Origin: Salmonirosea aquatica
Lineage (GTDB): Bacteria > Bacteroidota > Bacteroidia > Cytophagales > Spirosomataceae
Reading direction: 5' to 3'
DNA length: 64,000 nt
Assembly (NCBI RefSeq): GCF_009296315.1
Contig: NZ_WHLY01000002.1
Location: forward strand, 5,058,501-5,122,500
The position numbers were made by a program, and so were the translations under genes. The notes beneath the pieces are model-generated. The model was not told the DNA's origin. It did no database searches and saw nothing but the letters and a program-made list of their open reading frames with translations. Of this stretch, positions 1 through 10,300 are shown one piece after another. Each line of letters opens with the position of its first letter. Position 1 is the first letter of the stretch.

Positions 1-1267
1 ACGCCATGGCTTTTGTGACTTTGTTTTTAGCCTGGGGGTAACCTTTTTCAATGGTCATGAGGGTATCGATCAATTGCTCAGAAGATACCCGGTCAATATC
101 GAAGAGCCATTCGGGCAGGCCAATGTCCCGAAACATCCACCCCTTGCGGCCATGAGCCAGCGGGCGGGCGTGGATAATGGGTACCCCCAGCGCCAGCCCC
201 ATGATGAGGGAATGGGGCTCCATGCCAAAAATGGTATGCGCCCGGGCATACACCGACATGGCTTCGTCGGCATTCCAGAAGGTATCGCGAAAAACCGTCT
301 TCTGCTTTACATCGTTATCCAGATGATCGTACAGCAGGGTTTTGCCGTATTTGGTTTCTTTGAGTGCCTCAGGGGCAATAAGTACCTTCAGATCCGTGGT
401 GCGTACCCAATGCGTGATCATCGCTTTCAGTTTATCCAGACGGAGTCTATCCTCGGCCATTTTTTCGGGCGTCTGGGTAGGGTTGAGCAGGTTTCCCTTG
501 CCGTCACTGTCCAGGTGCGGGGTATTGGTACGTACCACCACCGTGAGGAATTTCTGGTGATCCAGGCCAGCCTGTTTCAGATAGGCCAGTCCCTTTTCTT
601 CGTCACGGACATCAATCCCGAAGCAGCCATCCGGCCCGAACTCCATGATCGGAGCACTGAAGCCCATTTCCTTGATGTAATCCAGGGATTCGGTATCGCG
701 GGTATAGATAAAGGCGGCCCGGCTCAGGACATCGCGGTAGATCAGTTGGGAGGGCGGAGCGAATTTGTCGAACGAATGGCCGTACAGGCCGAAAGGAATC
801 TTGTTCTCCAGGCAATAGTAAAAAGGTACCAGGTTGGACATGGTGGAGCCCCATTCGTAATTGAACAGACCGTAGTTCATGCTCATGCCGGAGTTATGAA
901 TGTATACATCGGCTTGCCTGAAGGCTTCCATCACTTCGCTTTTTGCGTCGGAATCTGCTCCCTCGAACCCACCGTTGACGATCTGTACTCTGGGAAAATT
1001 TTTCCGGATCAGTGCCTCGGTGACCGGACGAGGAGCGGCGTGCCACAAGATGAGCCGAGCCTGAGGCAGATACCGTTCCATGATGCGAAGGGTACCTGCC
1101 GAATGCCCAATATCGCCTATGTTATTATCGTTCCAGGAAGAACGGAGCAGAATAGTTGGATCCGATTTGCGGGTGGATACTTCGATTGCCTCTGTTAGGG
1201 AGATGTGGACTATCCCCGGGGCGCTGAGGAGTGTACCTGTTTTTAGAAAATCCCGGCGGCTTTGCAT
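1..1267 (-). CDS. Tat-exported polysaccharide pyruvyl transferase-family protein (3' end beyond window)
   Basis: Reading from an ATG at 1267 the minus strand stays open to the left edge, giving about 422 residues without a stop. The N-terminus MQSRRDFLKTG is a twin-arginine signal followed by a hydrophobic stretch, so the protein is probably exported folded. The body carries features of the polysaccharide pyruvyl transferase superfamily: SSWNDNNIGDIGHSAG near the start of the mature protein (the GDxxH-type loop), YTRDTESLDYIKEMG in the middle, and FGMEPHSLIMGLALGVPIIH late, which matches the conserved late H-x-x-I-M-A region of that family. Members normally act in the cytoplasm on cell-surface sugars, so a Tat signal is unusual. 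It lies 31 bp downstream of the HEAT/FMN-binding-like gene at the end of a Sus-type operon. The true enzymatic activity is not determined; the family call is fairly secure. Confidence 0.75.
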   Translation of the reverse strand, partial: MQSRRDFLKTGTLLSAPGIVHISLTEAIEVSTRKSDPTILLRSSWNDNNIGDIGHSAGTLRIMERYLPQARLILWHAAPRPVTEALIRKNFPRVQIVNGGFEGADSDAKSEVMEAFRQADVYIHNSGMSMNYGLFNYEWGSTMSNLVPFYYCLENKIPFGLYGHSFDKFAPPSQLIYRDVLSRAAFIYTRDTESLDYIKEMGFSAPIMEFGPDGCFGIDVRDEEKGLAYLKQAGLDHQKFLTVVVRTNTPHLDSDGKGNLLNPTQTPEKMAEDRLRLDKLKAMITHWVRTTDLKVLIAPEALKETKYGKTLLYDHLDNDVKQKTVFRDTFWNADEAMSVYARAHTIFGMEPHSLIMGLALGVPIIHARPLAHGRKGWMFRDIGLPEWLFDIDRVSSEQLIDTLMTIEKGYPQAKNKVTKAMA

Positions 1268-1298
1268 AGGGTGAATAAGGTTTGGTAAGGTACCTGGG

Positions 1299-2372
1299 TT
1301 ATTTGTTTCCGGACAAAAAATCATCCGCCGCCTTCCGCACGAAGGTACTTTCGCTATTTTGCAGTTGCCGCGCTGTGTGAAGTACCTGGTCGGAGTGGGT
1401 AGGTGCGGCCTGAAGTACCTGGAGAATCTTCACCGCCAGCCACCCCTGCTGAGCATCCAGGTCGCGGGCCAGGGCGTCGTACAGAACGGGTTCGAAGTGC
1501 TGCAGGGACTTTAAAGCGGGAAGAATTTCTATTTTTTCATTGATCACGGACTCTTGGTAAATGGGTGCCAGCTGCGCCTGAAACCAGGCGTCGTTGAGGT
1601 CGGTGGCGGCCAGGGCTTTGAGAGCCGCATGGCGGTAGGAGGGGGCATCGCGGGCTATGAGCCCTTCCAGCACCAGCTTCTGGATGGGCCGGGTGACCTT
1701 TAATTCACCTTGCCGGCTGGCTTCCAGCAAAAATAGGGGGTACTTTTTGTCATGGCTGCTGAGTAAGGCATTCATCAGGTCGGTCTCGTTGAGGTACCGG
1801 ATCGTGAGCGGCACGAGCTGCTCCTTTTCACCTACGTGCACCAGGTGCCAGAGCGTATGGGTGGTGTACACAGCATCGGCAACGGCCTCGGCCGCAATTT
1901 CCTTCCGGGTAGCGCCCGACACGCCGTCTACGCCCGCGGGCGTGTCGGTGGTGAGGTCGGCCAGGGCGTATTCCCGCAGGCTGGACCAATCGTTGCTCAG
2001 TACAGTGATCAGTTTGTCGTAGTCGGCGGGGAAAAAATTGCTATGGTCGGTTTTGGTGAGATGTTCGCGGTACACTTCCAGACCCAGAAAATCGCCCGTG
2101 CAGTACCAGTACAGGCCCACGTCCACCCGCTTGCATTCACCCGTAAGGCATACCTCGGTGTCGACGCGCCGGTACCAATACAAGATTCCCCGGGCGTCCT
2201 TCATCGCCACTACAGGTACCAGCTCATTTTCGTCATTCTGGATAAAATGTTCGTCAGGTAGCGGGGTAAGAGTCAGGTACTGCAGAGCAGCGCTTCGGAA
2301 AAAAACGGGGTCGTTCCCCAGTAAAAAAGTACTGACAACCCCGATCAATAGCCGCAGAAAATGAGAGTACAT
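1299..2372 (-). CDS. FMN-binding-like / HEAT-repeat protein
   Basis: A 357-residue protein starting at ATG 2372. The first 20 or so residues are hydrophobic and may be a signal peptide or membrane anchor. Around residues 145-160 it has DGVSGATRKEIAAEAVADAV, which resembles the D-x-x-(S/T)-G-A-T flavin-attachment motif of FMN-binding domains (NqrC/RnfG type). The second half is a run of helical pairs ending in alanine/leucine-rich segments (for example YRHAALKALAATDLNDAWF), consistent with HEAT-like repeats. It sits 34 bp after the FAD-dependent oxidoreductase gene and is presumably cotranscribed with it, so an electron-transfer or scaffolding role next to that oxidoreductase is a reasonable inference. 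No exact family member is recognised and the flavin attachment is a proposal only. Confidence 0.55.
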   Translation of the reverse strand: MYSHFLRLLIGVVSTFLLGNDPVFFRSAALQYLTLTPLPDEHFIQNDENELVPVVAMKDARGILYWYRRVDTEVCLTGECKRVDVGLYWYCTGDFLGLEVYREHLTKTDHSNFFPADYDKLITVLSNDWSSLREYALADLTTDTPAGVDGVSGATRKEIAAEAVADAVYTTHTLWHLVHVGEKEQLVPLTIRYLNETDLMNALLSSHDKKYPLFLLEASRQGELKVTRPIQKLVLEGLIARDAPSYRHAALKALAATDLNDAWFQAQLAPIYQESVINEKIEILPALKSLQHFEPVLYDALARDLDAQQGWLAVKILQVLQAAPTHSDQVLHTARQLQNSESTFVRKAADDFLSGNK

Positions 2373-2406
2373 GGTGCAATTCCGGTTGGGGTACTTTTTG
2401 TTGAGA

Positions 2407-5400
2407 TCAAACCTCTACCGCTTTGACGAGCTTTTGGGTCGGGCGGGGGTAGGGGAGTTTGGCCACGTACTTCTTCCAGGCATCGGCATTGTAGCCGTGG
2501 TCGGCCTGGCTGAGGGTGCGTAGCTCGGAAGCCGCAAATTTTTTAAGCGTATAGTGAATATCATTGAGGTAGTCGGCCAGCATAGTGTAGCCCGTTTTGG
2601 CACCGCACCGTGCCAGCGCCGCTGCTAATGCTATCTCAAGATTGGCACCATAGGTTCGCCAGCGTACCTGATCGTAATCCTGCGTCCGGTAGCCTTTGAT
2701 GTTCTCGTCGGTCAGGACCTTTTCGAAAGCCGCGATGAACTGCGGATCGGGCACCCGGTCGGCGTAGAAGCAGAGGTTGAGAATGCGGTTGTAGAAAGGC
2801 ACGAATTTCAGGTCGATGCGGCCATTGTAATATTCGCTGGTACGCTCGATGTAGTCTCCGCCCGAGGCCGTGTGTTCAATAATATGCCGGATGGTGGAGT
2901 TGGGCTGCGTGCTGCCAGCCATCGCCAAGAGCGCAATATTCTGATTGATACGCCAGAAATGGCCCTCGAGTTTATTTTTCTCCCGCCCCCGGATCGAATC
3001 GTAGTCATCGACATAGCCATCGGGGTAGCCTTCGCTCTGCTCTTCGGTGAAAAGCAGCTGCAACTCCCGTTCGATGAGGTCTACACCGCGCGCGTCGCCA
3101 AACCAGGCCAGGGCTTTGGCCAGCAGGAGCTTCCCGGCGGCGGGAGACGTTTTTTCAAATACCTCGCTGAGTACCGGCAGGGCTTTTTCTTTCGGGATGC
3201 GGCTGCACTCGTAGAGGTACTCCGGCGCGCCCTGGGCCAGGGCATCCACCCGACGACGGATTTCGCTGGCGTCAGCGCGCTGATCACCCGCTTTTTTGTT
3301 GGCGTAAGGGGTGGGCAGGTACCCCTGTGCCATCCATTCTTTCTGCAAACGCGATACATCATACTGGCGGGGTTCCGTCTTATTCCAGGCCAGGTCAGCG
3401 GCGATCTGGCCGGTCAGGTACCCCAGCACGATCAGGTCGGCGGTCATGCGCGTAAACTGCAGGGCGTTGTGGGTTTGGCTGTACCCACGGCCCGACAGCA
3501 ATAGCCCGTCAAGGCGCTTAGGTACCAGGCAGCGGTAGGGTACCTCCACGGTGATGTCGTTGGAGTGGGGAAGCAGGAAGCCACACTTGGTGAACTCCGA
3601 ACTACCGATGTTGTGCGGATCGAAGTCGCTGCTGGCCAGGGCAATAACATCTTCAAAGTGACGCCCTTCGGCGCAGTCGATCAGATCCAGCACGTGCATC
3701 CCTTCTACCCGCCGTGATTCCCGTACCGTCAGGAAGGGATGGAAGTCGTAGTGATGGGCTTCGTAGTGCGACAGGAACAGACCACGTTGCAACTCGGCGA
3801 CCTTAGTAATGTCAATAATGTCGTAGTCGCGGTTGGTGGCAGAGGGTAGTTTGCCCGGCGCGGCAACATCCCACTGGCTGTAGTTCTGGGTATCGCCCAG
3901 GCGGGTACTTCCTATCTGGTACTCTGCTCCGGCAAAAGCAGCCACATCGCCGTCGCCGGTGGCGTCGATGGTTACGTGACTCTGAATGAGCTCCAGCTGC
4001 CCGTGGCGGCAGATCAGCACGCCGTTGACGCGGTTGCCTTCCACGAGCGCACCGCACAGAATAGAACCCGCCTTGAACTGTCCGCCCGCTTCCTGTAGGC
4101 TCTGGAGGTGGTAGAGTTTCCGGCCGATCTTCTTGTTCATATTGGCCTCAAACGCTACGCGCTCGGCCTCGTCATTATGCTTTTTGAAAAAAGGATTGTC
4201 TTTCACACCGTGGTAGTAGCCCATTACGCCGCCCATGGTTTTGGTGCCGCCCAGGTTATTGAAATAATCCACCACGATGGTATTCGCCCCTTTTTCGGCC
4301 GCTCCCAGGGCCGCCATGGCCCCGGCGGTACCGCCACCGGCCACCAGTACCTGGCATTGCTCCTTGGTTTTGACCAGCTTTTCAAAGTCGAAAAGTACCT
4401 GCTGGAGCGGAACGATGAGGCCCGGTTCGTCGACACCCGAAAGCTTCAGGTTACTGAAAGGAATACTGGAGCCGACGGTCAGTAACGACTGAGGACTGGT
4501 ACTTTTGGTGTACCGGAGCTGGCCCACCAGCGCTGTAGCCGATGCCTGTATTTTCTGGATGGCGTCGGTGGTAAGAGCACTTGAGACGCCGGGCAGCAGG
4601 TAATGCCCTTTCAGTTTTGTTTGGGGCAGGGTTTCGTCGGCCAGATACAGCGATGTTTCCAGCGCAAACTGGTTGATCTGGGCCTTGGTCAGGCTGGGGT
4701 CCACTTTCTTCAGATCCCGACCCAGCCGGGCTGATAACAGTTTGGCCTGGTGTTCGATCTCGTCAAGATTCTGGGACGGAACCGGGAATTCAAACTCCAT
4801 GAAAAGCTGGTCGGCCGAGCGCTTGCCCGGATGAAACTGTACGCGATCCTGGTGCAGCCCGAAGCCCTGGCCTACCTTCACTGCCCGCTTTTGTGGTTTG
4901 TCGGCCTTCATGACTTCGAGCACAAAGCCTGCCCGCGCAATCTGGTACTTGTCGCCCAGCAACTGTCGGCTGAACAGCAGATTGTCGGAGGCGTCGATGA
5001 AGCTGCGGCCCTTGATGCTGTACAAGCCATGCTTGCAAGCCACCAGCACCCCCTGCACGGTATCGCGGTCGGTGAGGAGGCCGCAGACATCCGTCATCAG
5101 CAGCACATCGACCTGATTGGTGAGCAGGTTGCGCAACATTCCTTTGCGCACACTACCCGAGAAGAGCAGTACCTCGTCGCCAAACTGGCTGGCCCCGTAG
5201 CCGCTGCCTCCAGCGTTTTGCAATTCGGTTTTTTCTTCGGCTGGTAAAAGTACCTCCGCCAGTCCGGCAGGTAGTTTGTCCAAGCCTTCGCTTTGATTAC
5301 CCAGGCCCAGCCAGAGTTTTCCTTTGCCGGCCAGGTCGTAGCCGGGGCTGGTGCGTTTATCCACGATGAGTACCTTTTTTCCCTGGCGTACGGCTTCCAG

Positions 5401-5580
5401 AGCTGCAAAGTACCCCGCCAGCCCGGCGCCGTTGATGATCAGGTCGTAGGTGTCGAAGGTACTTGGGCCCGAAAACTGCCGATTGATGTCGCGCAGCGCC
5501 TGCGGACTGATGAAGCCAGAGGCAGCCAGCATGACTCCGGTGGCGGGTATACTGAGGTTCAGGAATTCTCTTCGTTTCAT
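2407..5580 (-). CDS. Tat-exported double FAD-dependent oxidoreductase with helical C-terminal region
   Basis: A 1057-residue protein from ATG 5580. The N-terminus MKRREFLNLS is a twin-arginine signal. Two dinucleotide-binding folds are visible. The first, near residue 48, is DLIINGAGLAGYFAALEAV followed by VLIVDKR. The second, near residue 412, is VLVAGGGTAGAMAALGAA followed by NNLGGTKTMGG, the HLGG-type loop of the FAD_oxidored family (the group often annotated xanthan lyase or FAD-dependent oxidoreductase). TIDATGDGDVAAFAGAEY in the second half is the conserved ATGDGDVA motif. The last roughly 280 residues are alpha-helical and HEAT-like. Most relatives have a single FAD domain of 450-600 residues, so this is a tandem fusion; the first domain is more divergent. 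It lies directly after susD in the operon, suggesting periplasmic oxidation of the imported glycan or its sugars. Substrate unknown. Confidence 0.75.
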   Translation of the reverse strand: MKRREFLNLSIPATGVMLAASGFISPQALRDINRQFSGPSTFDTYDLIINGAGLAGYFAALEAVRQGKKVLIVDKRTSPGYDLAGKGKLWLGLGNQSEGLDKLPAGLAEVLLPAEEKTELQNAGGSGYGASQFGDEVLLFSGSVRKGMLRNLLTNQVDVLLMTDVCGLLTDRDTVQGVLVACKHGLYSIKGRSFIDASDNLLFSRQLLGDKYQIARAGFVLEVMKADKPQKRAVKVGQGFGLHQDRVQFHPGKRSADQLFMEFEFPVPSQNLDEIEHQAKLLSARLGRDLKKVDPSLTKAQINQFALETSLYLADETLPQTKLKGHYLLPGVSSALTTDAIQKIQASATALVGQLRYTKSTSPQSLLTVGSSIPFSNLKLSGVDEPGLIVPLQQVLFDFEKLVKTKEQCQVLVAGGGTAGAMAALGAAEKGANTIVVDYFNNLGGTKTMGGVMGYYHGVKDNPFFKKHNDEAERVAFEANMNKKIGRKLYHLQSLQEAGGQFKAGSILCGALVEGNRVNGVLICRHGQLELIQSHVTIDATGDGDVAAFAGAEYQIGSTRLGDTQNYSQWDVAAPGKLPSATNRDYDIIDITKVAELQRGLFLSHYEAHHYDFHPFLTVRESRRVEGMHVLDLIDCAEGRHFEDVIALASSDFDPHNIGSSEFTKCGFLLPHSNDITVEVPYRCLVPKRLDGLLLSGRGYSQTHNALQFTRMTADLIVLGYLTGQIAADLAWNKTEPRQYDVSRLQKEWMAQGYLPTPYANKKAGDQRADASEIRRRVDALAQGAPEYLYECSRIPKEKALPVLSEVFEKTSPAAGKLLLAKALAWFGDARGVDLIERELQLLFTEEQSEGYPDGYVDDYDSIRGREKNKLEGHFWRINQNIALLAMAGSTQPNSTIRHIIEHTASGGDYIERTSEYYNGRIDLKFVPFYNRILNLCFYADRVPDPQFIAAFEKVLTDENIKGYRTQDYDQVRWRTYGANLEIALAAALARCGAKTGYTMLADYLNDIHYTLKKFAASELRTLSQADHGYNADAWKKYVAKLPYPRPTQKLVKAVEV

Positions 5581-5673
5581 GGGAATGTAGATTTAGACAA
5601 CTACTTGCTTTCTAAAATGACTTTGGAAGCTAAGACTGTACTTGGCAGAAAGTAATCGATGTGGGGATTTTCT

Positions 5674-7389
5674 TTATAAATAGCCGGGATTCTGCTCGAA
5701 CTTCGCACCTGTGTTGGCGTCTATGACTTTTTGAGGGATCGGCCAGAATCTGTTGAAATCCTGGATCGTGCCGCCCGAAGAAGGTCCGTTGGGTACAGAA
5801 GGTTTAGAGTTATATTTCTTTACACGGTCCACAAGCCTTCCCATCCGGATGAGCGTTCGTAACCGGGGTTCTTCTACCACCAGTTCACGAGAACGCTCGT
5901 CGAGAATAAAGTCTTCGGTAACATCTGCAGCGGTTATTAATTTCGCCTTGGCCCGGCTTCTCACGACATTGATGTCATCGGCCGCTTTAGCCAGATCTCC
6001 TTTTCTGAAATAAGCCTCCGCGCGGTACAAATAGGTTTCAGCTACGCGCATCCGGCTGAAATCTTTGACCGTGTTTCCACTCAAAACATTATTGCCAACC
6101 GGGGTACCATTAATCTTCCTATAATAGGGATAGTACATGCGCAGCGTGTCCAGCTCGAAATTTGTGATGGTTCCGTCATTTCTAACCGTGTACAGTTTGC
6201 CATTCGCGGCTTTTCTGGTGCGTATCGGTTTTCCAAAATATTCCGGATCTGCCGGATTGTTGTAGTAGAATACCCGTTGAATATTGTATTCAGAGTTGCG
6301 CATATCATTGGGATCAATCTTCCAGATATCATATTTCAGATAGTTGGTAGGTGAGTTCACCCCAATACCTCTGCCCAGGCTATCAGAAGGCAAATTAAGC
6401 TTAGCATTGGGAGACTGGGTGCGGTCGTACTCAGGACCCCAGTACCGGATGCTGTTGTTGGCTGATGATGCTGTAAAAGTACCACCGATGGTGAAATTCT
6501 CGAACTGCCACGCCCACATGACTTCCTTGTTTCCCTGTGACCAGTTGATCTGACCTTCGGCAAAAACATCAGAAAACACATCGCCGGGCCTTGAAGAGGC
6601 CGGACCAAAGCGTTCGGTCATGATCTGGTAGTCACCCGCTTCCTTGCTGATTACCTTCGTGGCGGCAGCAATGGATTTGTCATAAAAAGTTGGGTCTTTT
6701 TTCTCCATCCCGAGGGATATATAAACCTCGCTCAATAAATGAAAAGCCGCTGCCCTCGGTATTCTGCCATCGGGTACCTGAGTAGGTAGTAGTTGGCTCG
6801 CCAGTTCAAGATCTCCCGCCGCAAAGGCCAGCACGTCGGCCCGGCTATCGCGCACGAAATCAAACTTGGGTTCCGTGATCCGCTCCCTGACGATCGGTAC
6901 ACCCCCATAGATATTGGCCAGGAAATTATAGGTATATCCTCTGAAAAAGAGGGCTTGCCCCTTAATATTATTCCTATCCGCTTCGGCGATATCCAGCGCA
7001 GGATCGTCGATGTTCTCTAGAATAAGATTAGCCTTAACGATCATTTCTTTGAACGCCCAGTCCCAATAAATGATCGTTGCGCTCAGATTTGAATTGAGCA
7101 GACTGTAATCCTTGTTTCCCCTCGAATCGTTCCTTCCCCACTGGGTCTGATCGGTTCCAACAGTCATGTATTCAAAATTGTTGGAGGCAATAATGTGTTC
7201 CTGACGTGCTCCCTCATACAGGGAAACAACTGCCGCATCGTAACCCGCCGCACTGGTCAGCAGGTTTTCTGGACTAAACCGGTCCAACGGAACCTCGTCA
7301 AGGTACGACTCGCTGCACGCTGTCCCGATGAACAAAAGGGAAACGATTAATAAACTACGGTTGAATATATTTTTCATTTTTTGAAGCAT
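5674..7389 (-). CDS. SusD/RagB-family outer-membrane glycan-binding lipoprotein
   Basis: A 571-residue lipoprotein; the signal ends LLFIGTACSES, with Cys as the probable lipidated residue. The typical SusD beginning (YLDEVPLDRFSPENLL), the central LANIYGGVPIVRE and the C-terminal RMGRLVDRVKKY...FWPIPQKVIDAN...FEQNPGYL are all present, and length is normal. It should cap the SusC channel encoded immediately upstream and deliver ligand to it. The stop codon of susC and the ATG at 7389 share one base (TAATG), which points to translational coupling; an internal ATG at 7377 (MKNIFNRS) is an alternative start. It belongs to the same minus-strand operon as the sigma/FecR pair. The ligand cannot be read from the sequence. 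Confidence 0.95.
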   Translation of the reverse strand: MLQKMKNIFNRSLLIVSLLFIGTACSESYLDEVPLDRFSPENLLTSAAGYDAAVVSLYEGARQEHIIASNNFEYMTVGTDQTQWGRNDSRGNKDYSLLNSNLSATIIYWDWAFKEMIVKANLILENIDDPALDIAEADRNNIKGQALFFRGYTYNFLANIYGGVPIVRERITEPKFDFVRDSRADVLAFAAGDLELASQLLPTQVPDGRIPRAAAFHLLSEVYISLGMEKKDPTFYDKSIAAATKVISKEAGDYQIMTERFGPASSRPGDVFSDVFAEGQINWSQGNKEVMWAWQFENFTIGGTFTASSANNSIRYWGPEYDRTQSPNAKLNLPSDSLGRGIGVNSPTNYLKYDIWKIDPNDMRNSEYNIQRVFYYNNPADPEYFGKPIRTRKAANGKLYTVRNDGTITNFELDTLRMYYPYYRKINGTPVGNNVLSGNTVKDFSRMRVAETYLYRAEAYFRKGDLAKAADDINVVRSRAKAKLITAADVTEDFILDERSRELVVEEPRLRTLIRMGRLVDRVKKYNSKPSVPNGPSSGGTIQDFNRFWPIPQKVIDANTGAKFEQNPGYL

Positions 7390-10300
7390 TAGAATGAGAT
7401 ATTGATACCGGCAACATACGTTTTCAGCAAGGGGCCATTTCCCCCCGGCGACCGTCCTCCCGCGCCAAACTCAGGATCCCAGCCCTTCCAATTTGTCAAC
7501 GTCGCCAGATTTTTACCACTCACATAAATCTGTACGCTACCTAATCTTGCTCTTTTCGTGATAGTCTCGGGGATGCTGTAAGCAAACGAAACATCCTGAA
7601 GCCGCACAAAACTTCTACTCTGATAGAATCCGTAACCCAGCGGATTTCGGTAATTAATCCGGGGATAGTCATTGATCGGGTTCGCAGCAGTCCAATAAGG
7701 CACATCTAAAAAATTCATCTGATCATAGAAGTTGCTGCCAGGATTCAGCATCGAAACGGAGCTATACCCTCCCTGTCTCATATTCAAGGCAACCGTTAAG
7801 CTGAATCCCTTGAAGCTGAGTATATTGGTAATTCCCATATTGAAGTTTGCCTGATCGTTGTTGACCACGGCCCGGTCGTCGGGGCTTATTTTTCCGTCAG
7901 GAATCCCATCGGGGCCGCTTATATCCTTGAATTTAATATCACCAGGTTGTGCTCCCGGTATCAGGCTAAGGTCATCCCCTTCCTGAAATATCCCATCGAA
8001 AACATAATCGAAATTTGAGCCCAGCGGTTGCCCGATAAACCACCCGCTGGCGATATCGTCATCTTCTATTCCGTCATTGTCCAGATCCCTGCCGGTGAGC
8101 TTCACAATTTTGTTGCGGTTGAATGAAAATGCCACGCGGGAATTCCATTCGAAGCCCCTTTTACGGATATTTACCGTTTTCAGGTCCACCTCAAGACCAT
8201 AGTTTTTTGTTTGTCCTATGTTGCGCAGGAACCTTTCGAAACCATTGGTATTGGGAATGATCTGTTGCAGCAGCAGATCAAACGTATTGCTCTGATAGAA
8301 ATTGATAGAGGCTCCGATTCGGCTCGAAAATGCCTCTATATCGGTACCAATGTTAAAGCTCTCGGTAGTCTCCCAGCCCAGGTTCGGGTTGGCCAGGGTG
8401 CTGGTACTTAGCCCTACCGAGGTTGGACTTCCGTCGCCAAAAACGTAATTGCTCTGGTTCACCTGGCTCAGAGAAGAATATTCAGCTACCCCCCGGTTGC
8501 CATTCCGCCCCCAGGAAGCCCTGAGTTTCATGAAATTGATGGCTGGTATCCCCTTAAAGAAATCTTCGTCACTCATATTCCAGCTCAGTGCTGCAGCGGG
8601 AAACACACCGAACTTGTTTCCGGCTCCGAAGGCCGAAAATCCATCCCTGCGTATACTTAGGGTCACAAAATACTTGCCTTTTAAATTATATCCCAGCCTC
8701 GCCATGCTTGAGATTTGCTTGTTTTCAACCGCACCTGCATCGATATTAAAGTTGTCTCCAATCTCCAGCGCATTGTATCCCAGTGCATCATTGAAAATAT
8801 TCTGACTGGAAAGCTCTGAAAACTGGTTTTTGAATTCATACAGACCGTAGAGCAAGGTCAGGTCGAGATGGTGATCCTGTCCGAAATTCTGCTGGTACTT
8901 GACGATATTTTCCAGCGTGAAATTCTGACTTTCCCCATGCCTTTTCGAGCCGGAACCCAGTCGGTTGACGGGTTTGTAGGCCGGCACATACTGGAAAAGC
9001 TTCGAATCCGTCCGGGTGTATCCGCCGTTAATCTTGTAGGAGAGCCCTTTCCAGATTACTATGTCGGCAAATATATTGGTGAATAGCACATTCGTGATGG
9101 AGTGTCGTGTGTTCAGAATATTGGACATGATCGGGCTGGGTACCCCTCCGATATCCATGGGTAGTGGTTTTGGCGATACCCCGTCTTCCAGATACAACTG
9201 AGCGAAGGGACTCAGTTGCGTTACAGCTCCCAGATCGACCCGCACACCTGAATCATCCCTGGAAGAGAAACCGCTGTTGATACCTAGTTTCAGCCAGTCG
9301 GTAGCTTGCACGCCGAGGTTCAGCCTGCTCGATAGGCGACCAAAGTTATCGCCGCGCACTGGTGATTTCGCTGCCGTGTAAGCACCGGAGAAAAAGTAAT
9401 TGACGCGGTCGGTTTTGCCTGAAACACTGAGTTCGTAATTGGACATCGGGGCGCTCTGCCTGATTTCCTCAAAAGGATCGATGGTACGATTGGCCGCGAT
9501 ATTGGCCAGTTCGCTCGGCCAAAACGGGACGGAGCCACCATCCGCAATTTCGGCGTCTTTCCGCGCCGCCAGGTACTCTTCCGGAGTCAGAAAGTCGGGC
9601 AAAAAAGCGTAGTCCGAAAAACCCATGTAGGTGTTCAGGCCAAACTTCGGCTTACCCGATTTTCCTTTTTTGGTCGTGATTTCGATCACGCCATTGGCCG
9701 CCAGGGACCCATATATAGCGGTCGAACTGGCATCTTTCAGTATATCGATAGATTCGATGTCATTGGGGTTAATGTCGGCAAGGCTACCTCCTGCGTAGAT
9801 AATCCCATCCAAAACGATCAGTGGGGCATTACTTCCTGATATCGAATTGATACCCCTGATTCTGATACTTCCGTTTTGCCCGGGCCTTCCGTTGTCAGTT
9901 ACCTGCACCCCTGCGGTCGTCCCCCGTAATATTTGGGTGGCGTTTGTATTGGGCTGAAGTCTCGTGTCCTCGATGTTGACACTCGCAACTGCCCCGGTCA
10001 GATCTTTTTTCTTGGCTGTTCCATAGCCTACCACCACTACTTCATCAAGTGATTTGGTATCGACATTCATGGTCACATTCAGGGTAGTTTGATTTAGTAC
10101 TTCCACTTCCTGCGACAGGTACCCCACAAAAGAGAAGACCAGAACCGCCGCTTCCTCCGGCACGGAGAGTTGAAAATCTCCGTCGGTGTCGGTGGTAGTG
10201 CCGCGTTGGGTACCTTTCACAACCACACTCACGCCGGGAAGACCCGCCCCGGTTTCGTCGGTAACTTTACCGCGCAGGGTGCGGTCTGCTGCGGTCCGGT

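Noticed and set aside
74-1198. 374-codon plus-strand reading frame
   Set aside because: It is the complement of the Tat-exported pyruvyl transferase-family gene, whose motifs read clearly on the minus strand; the plus-strand translation has no domain features.
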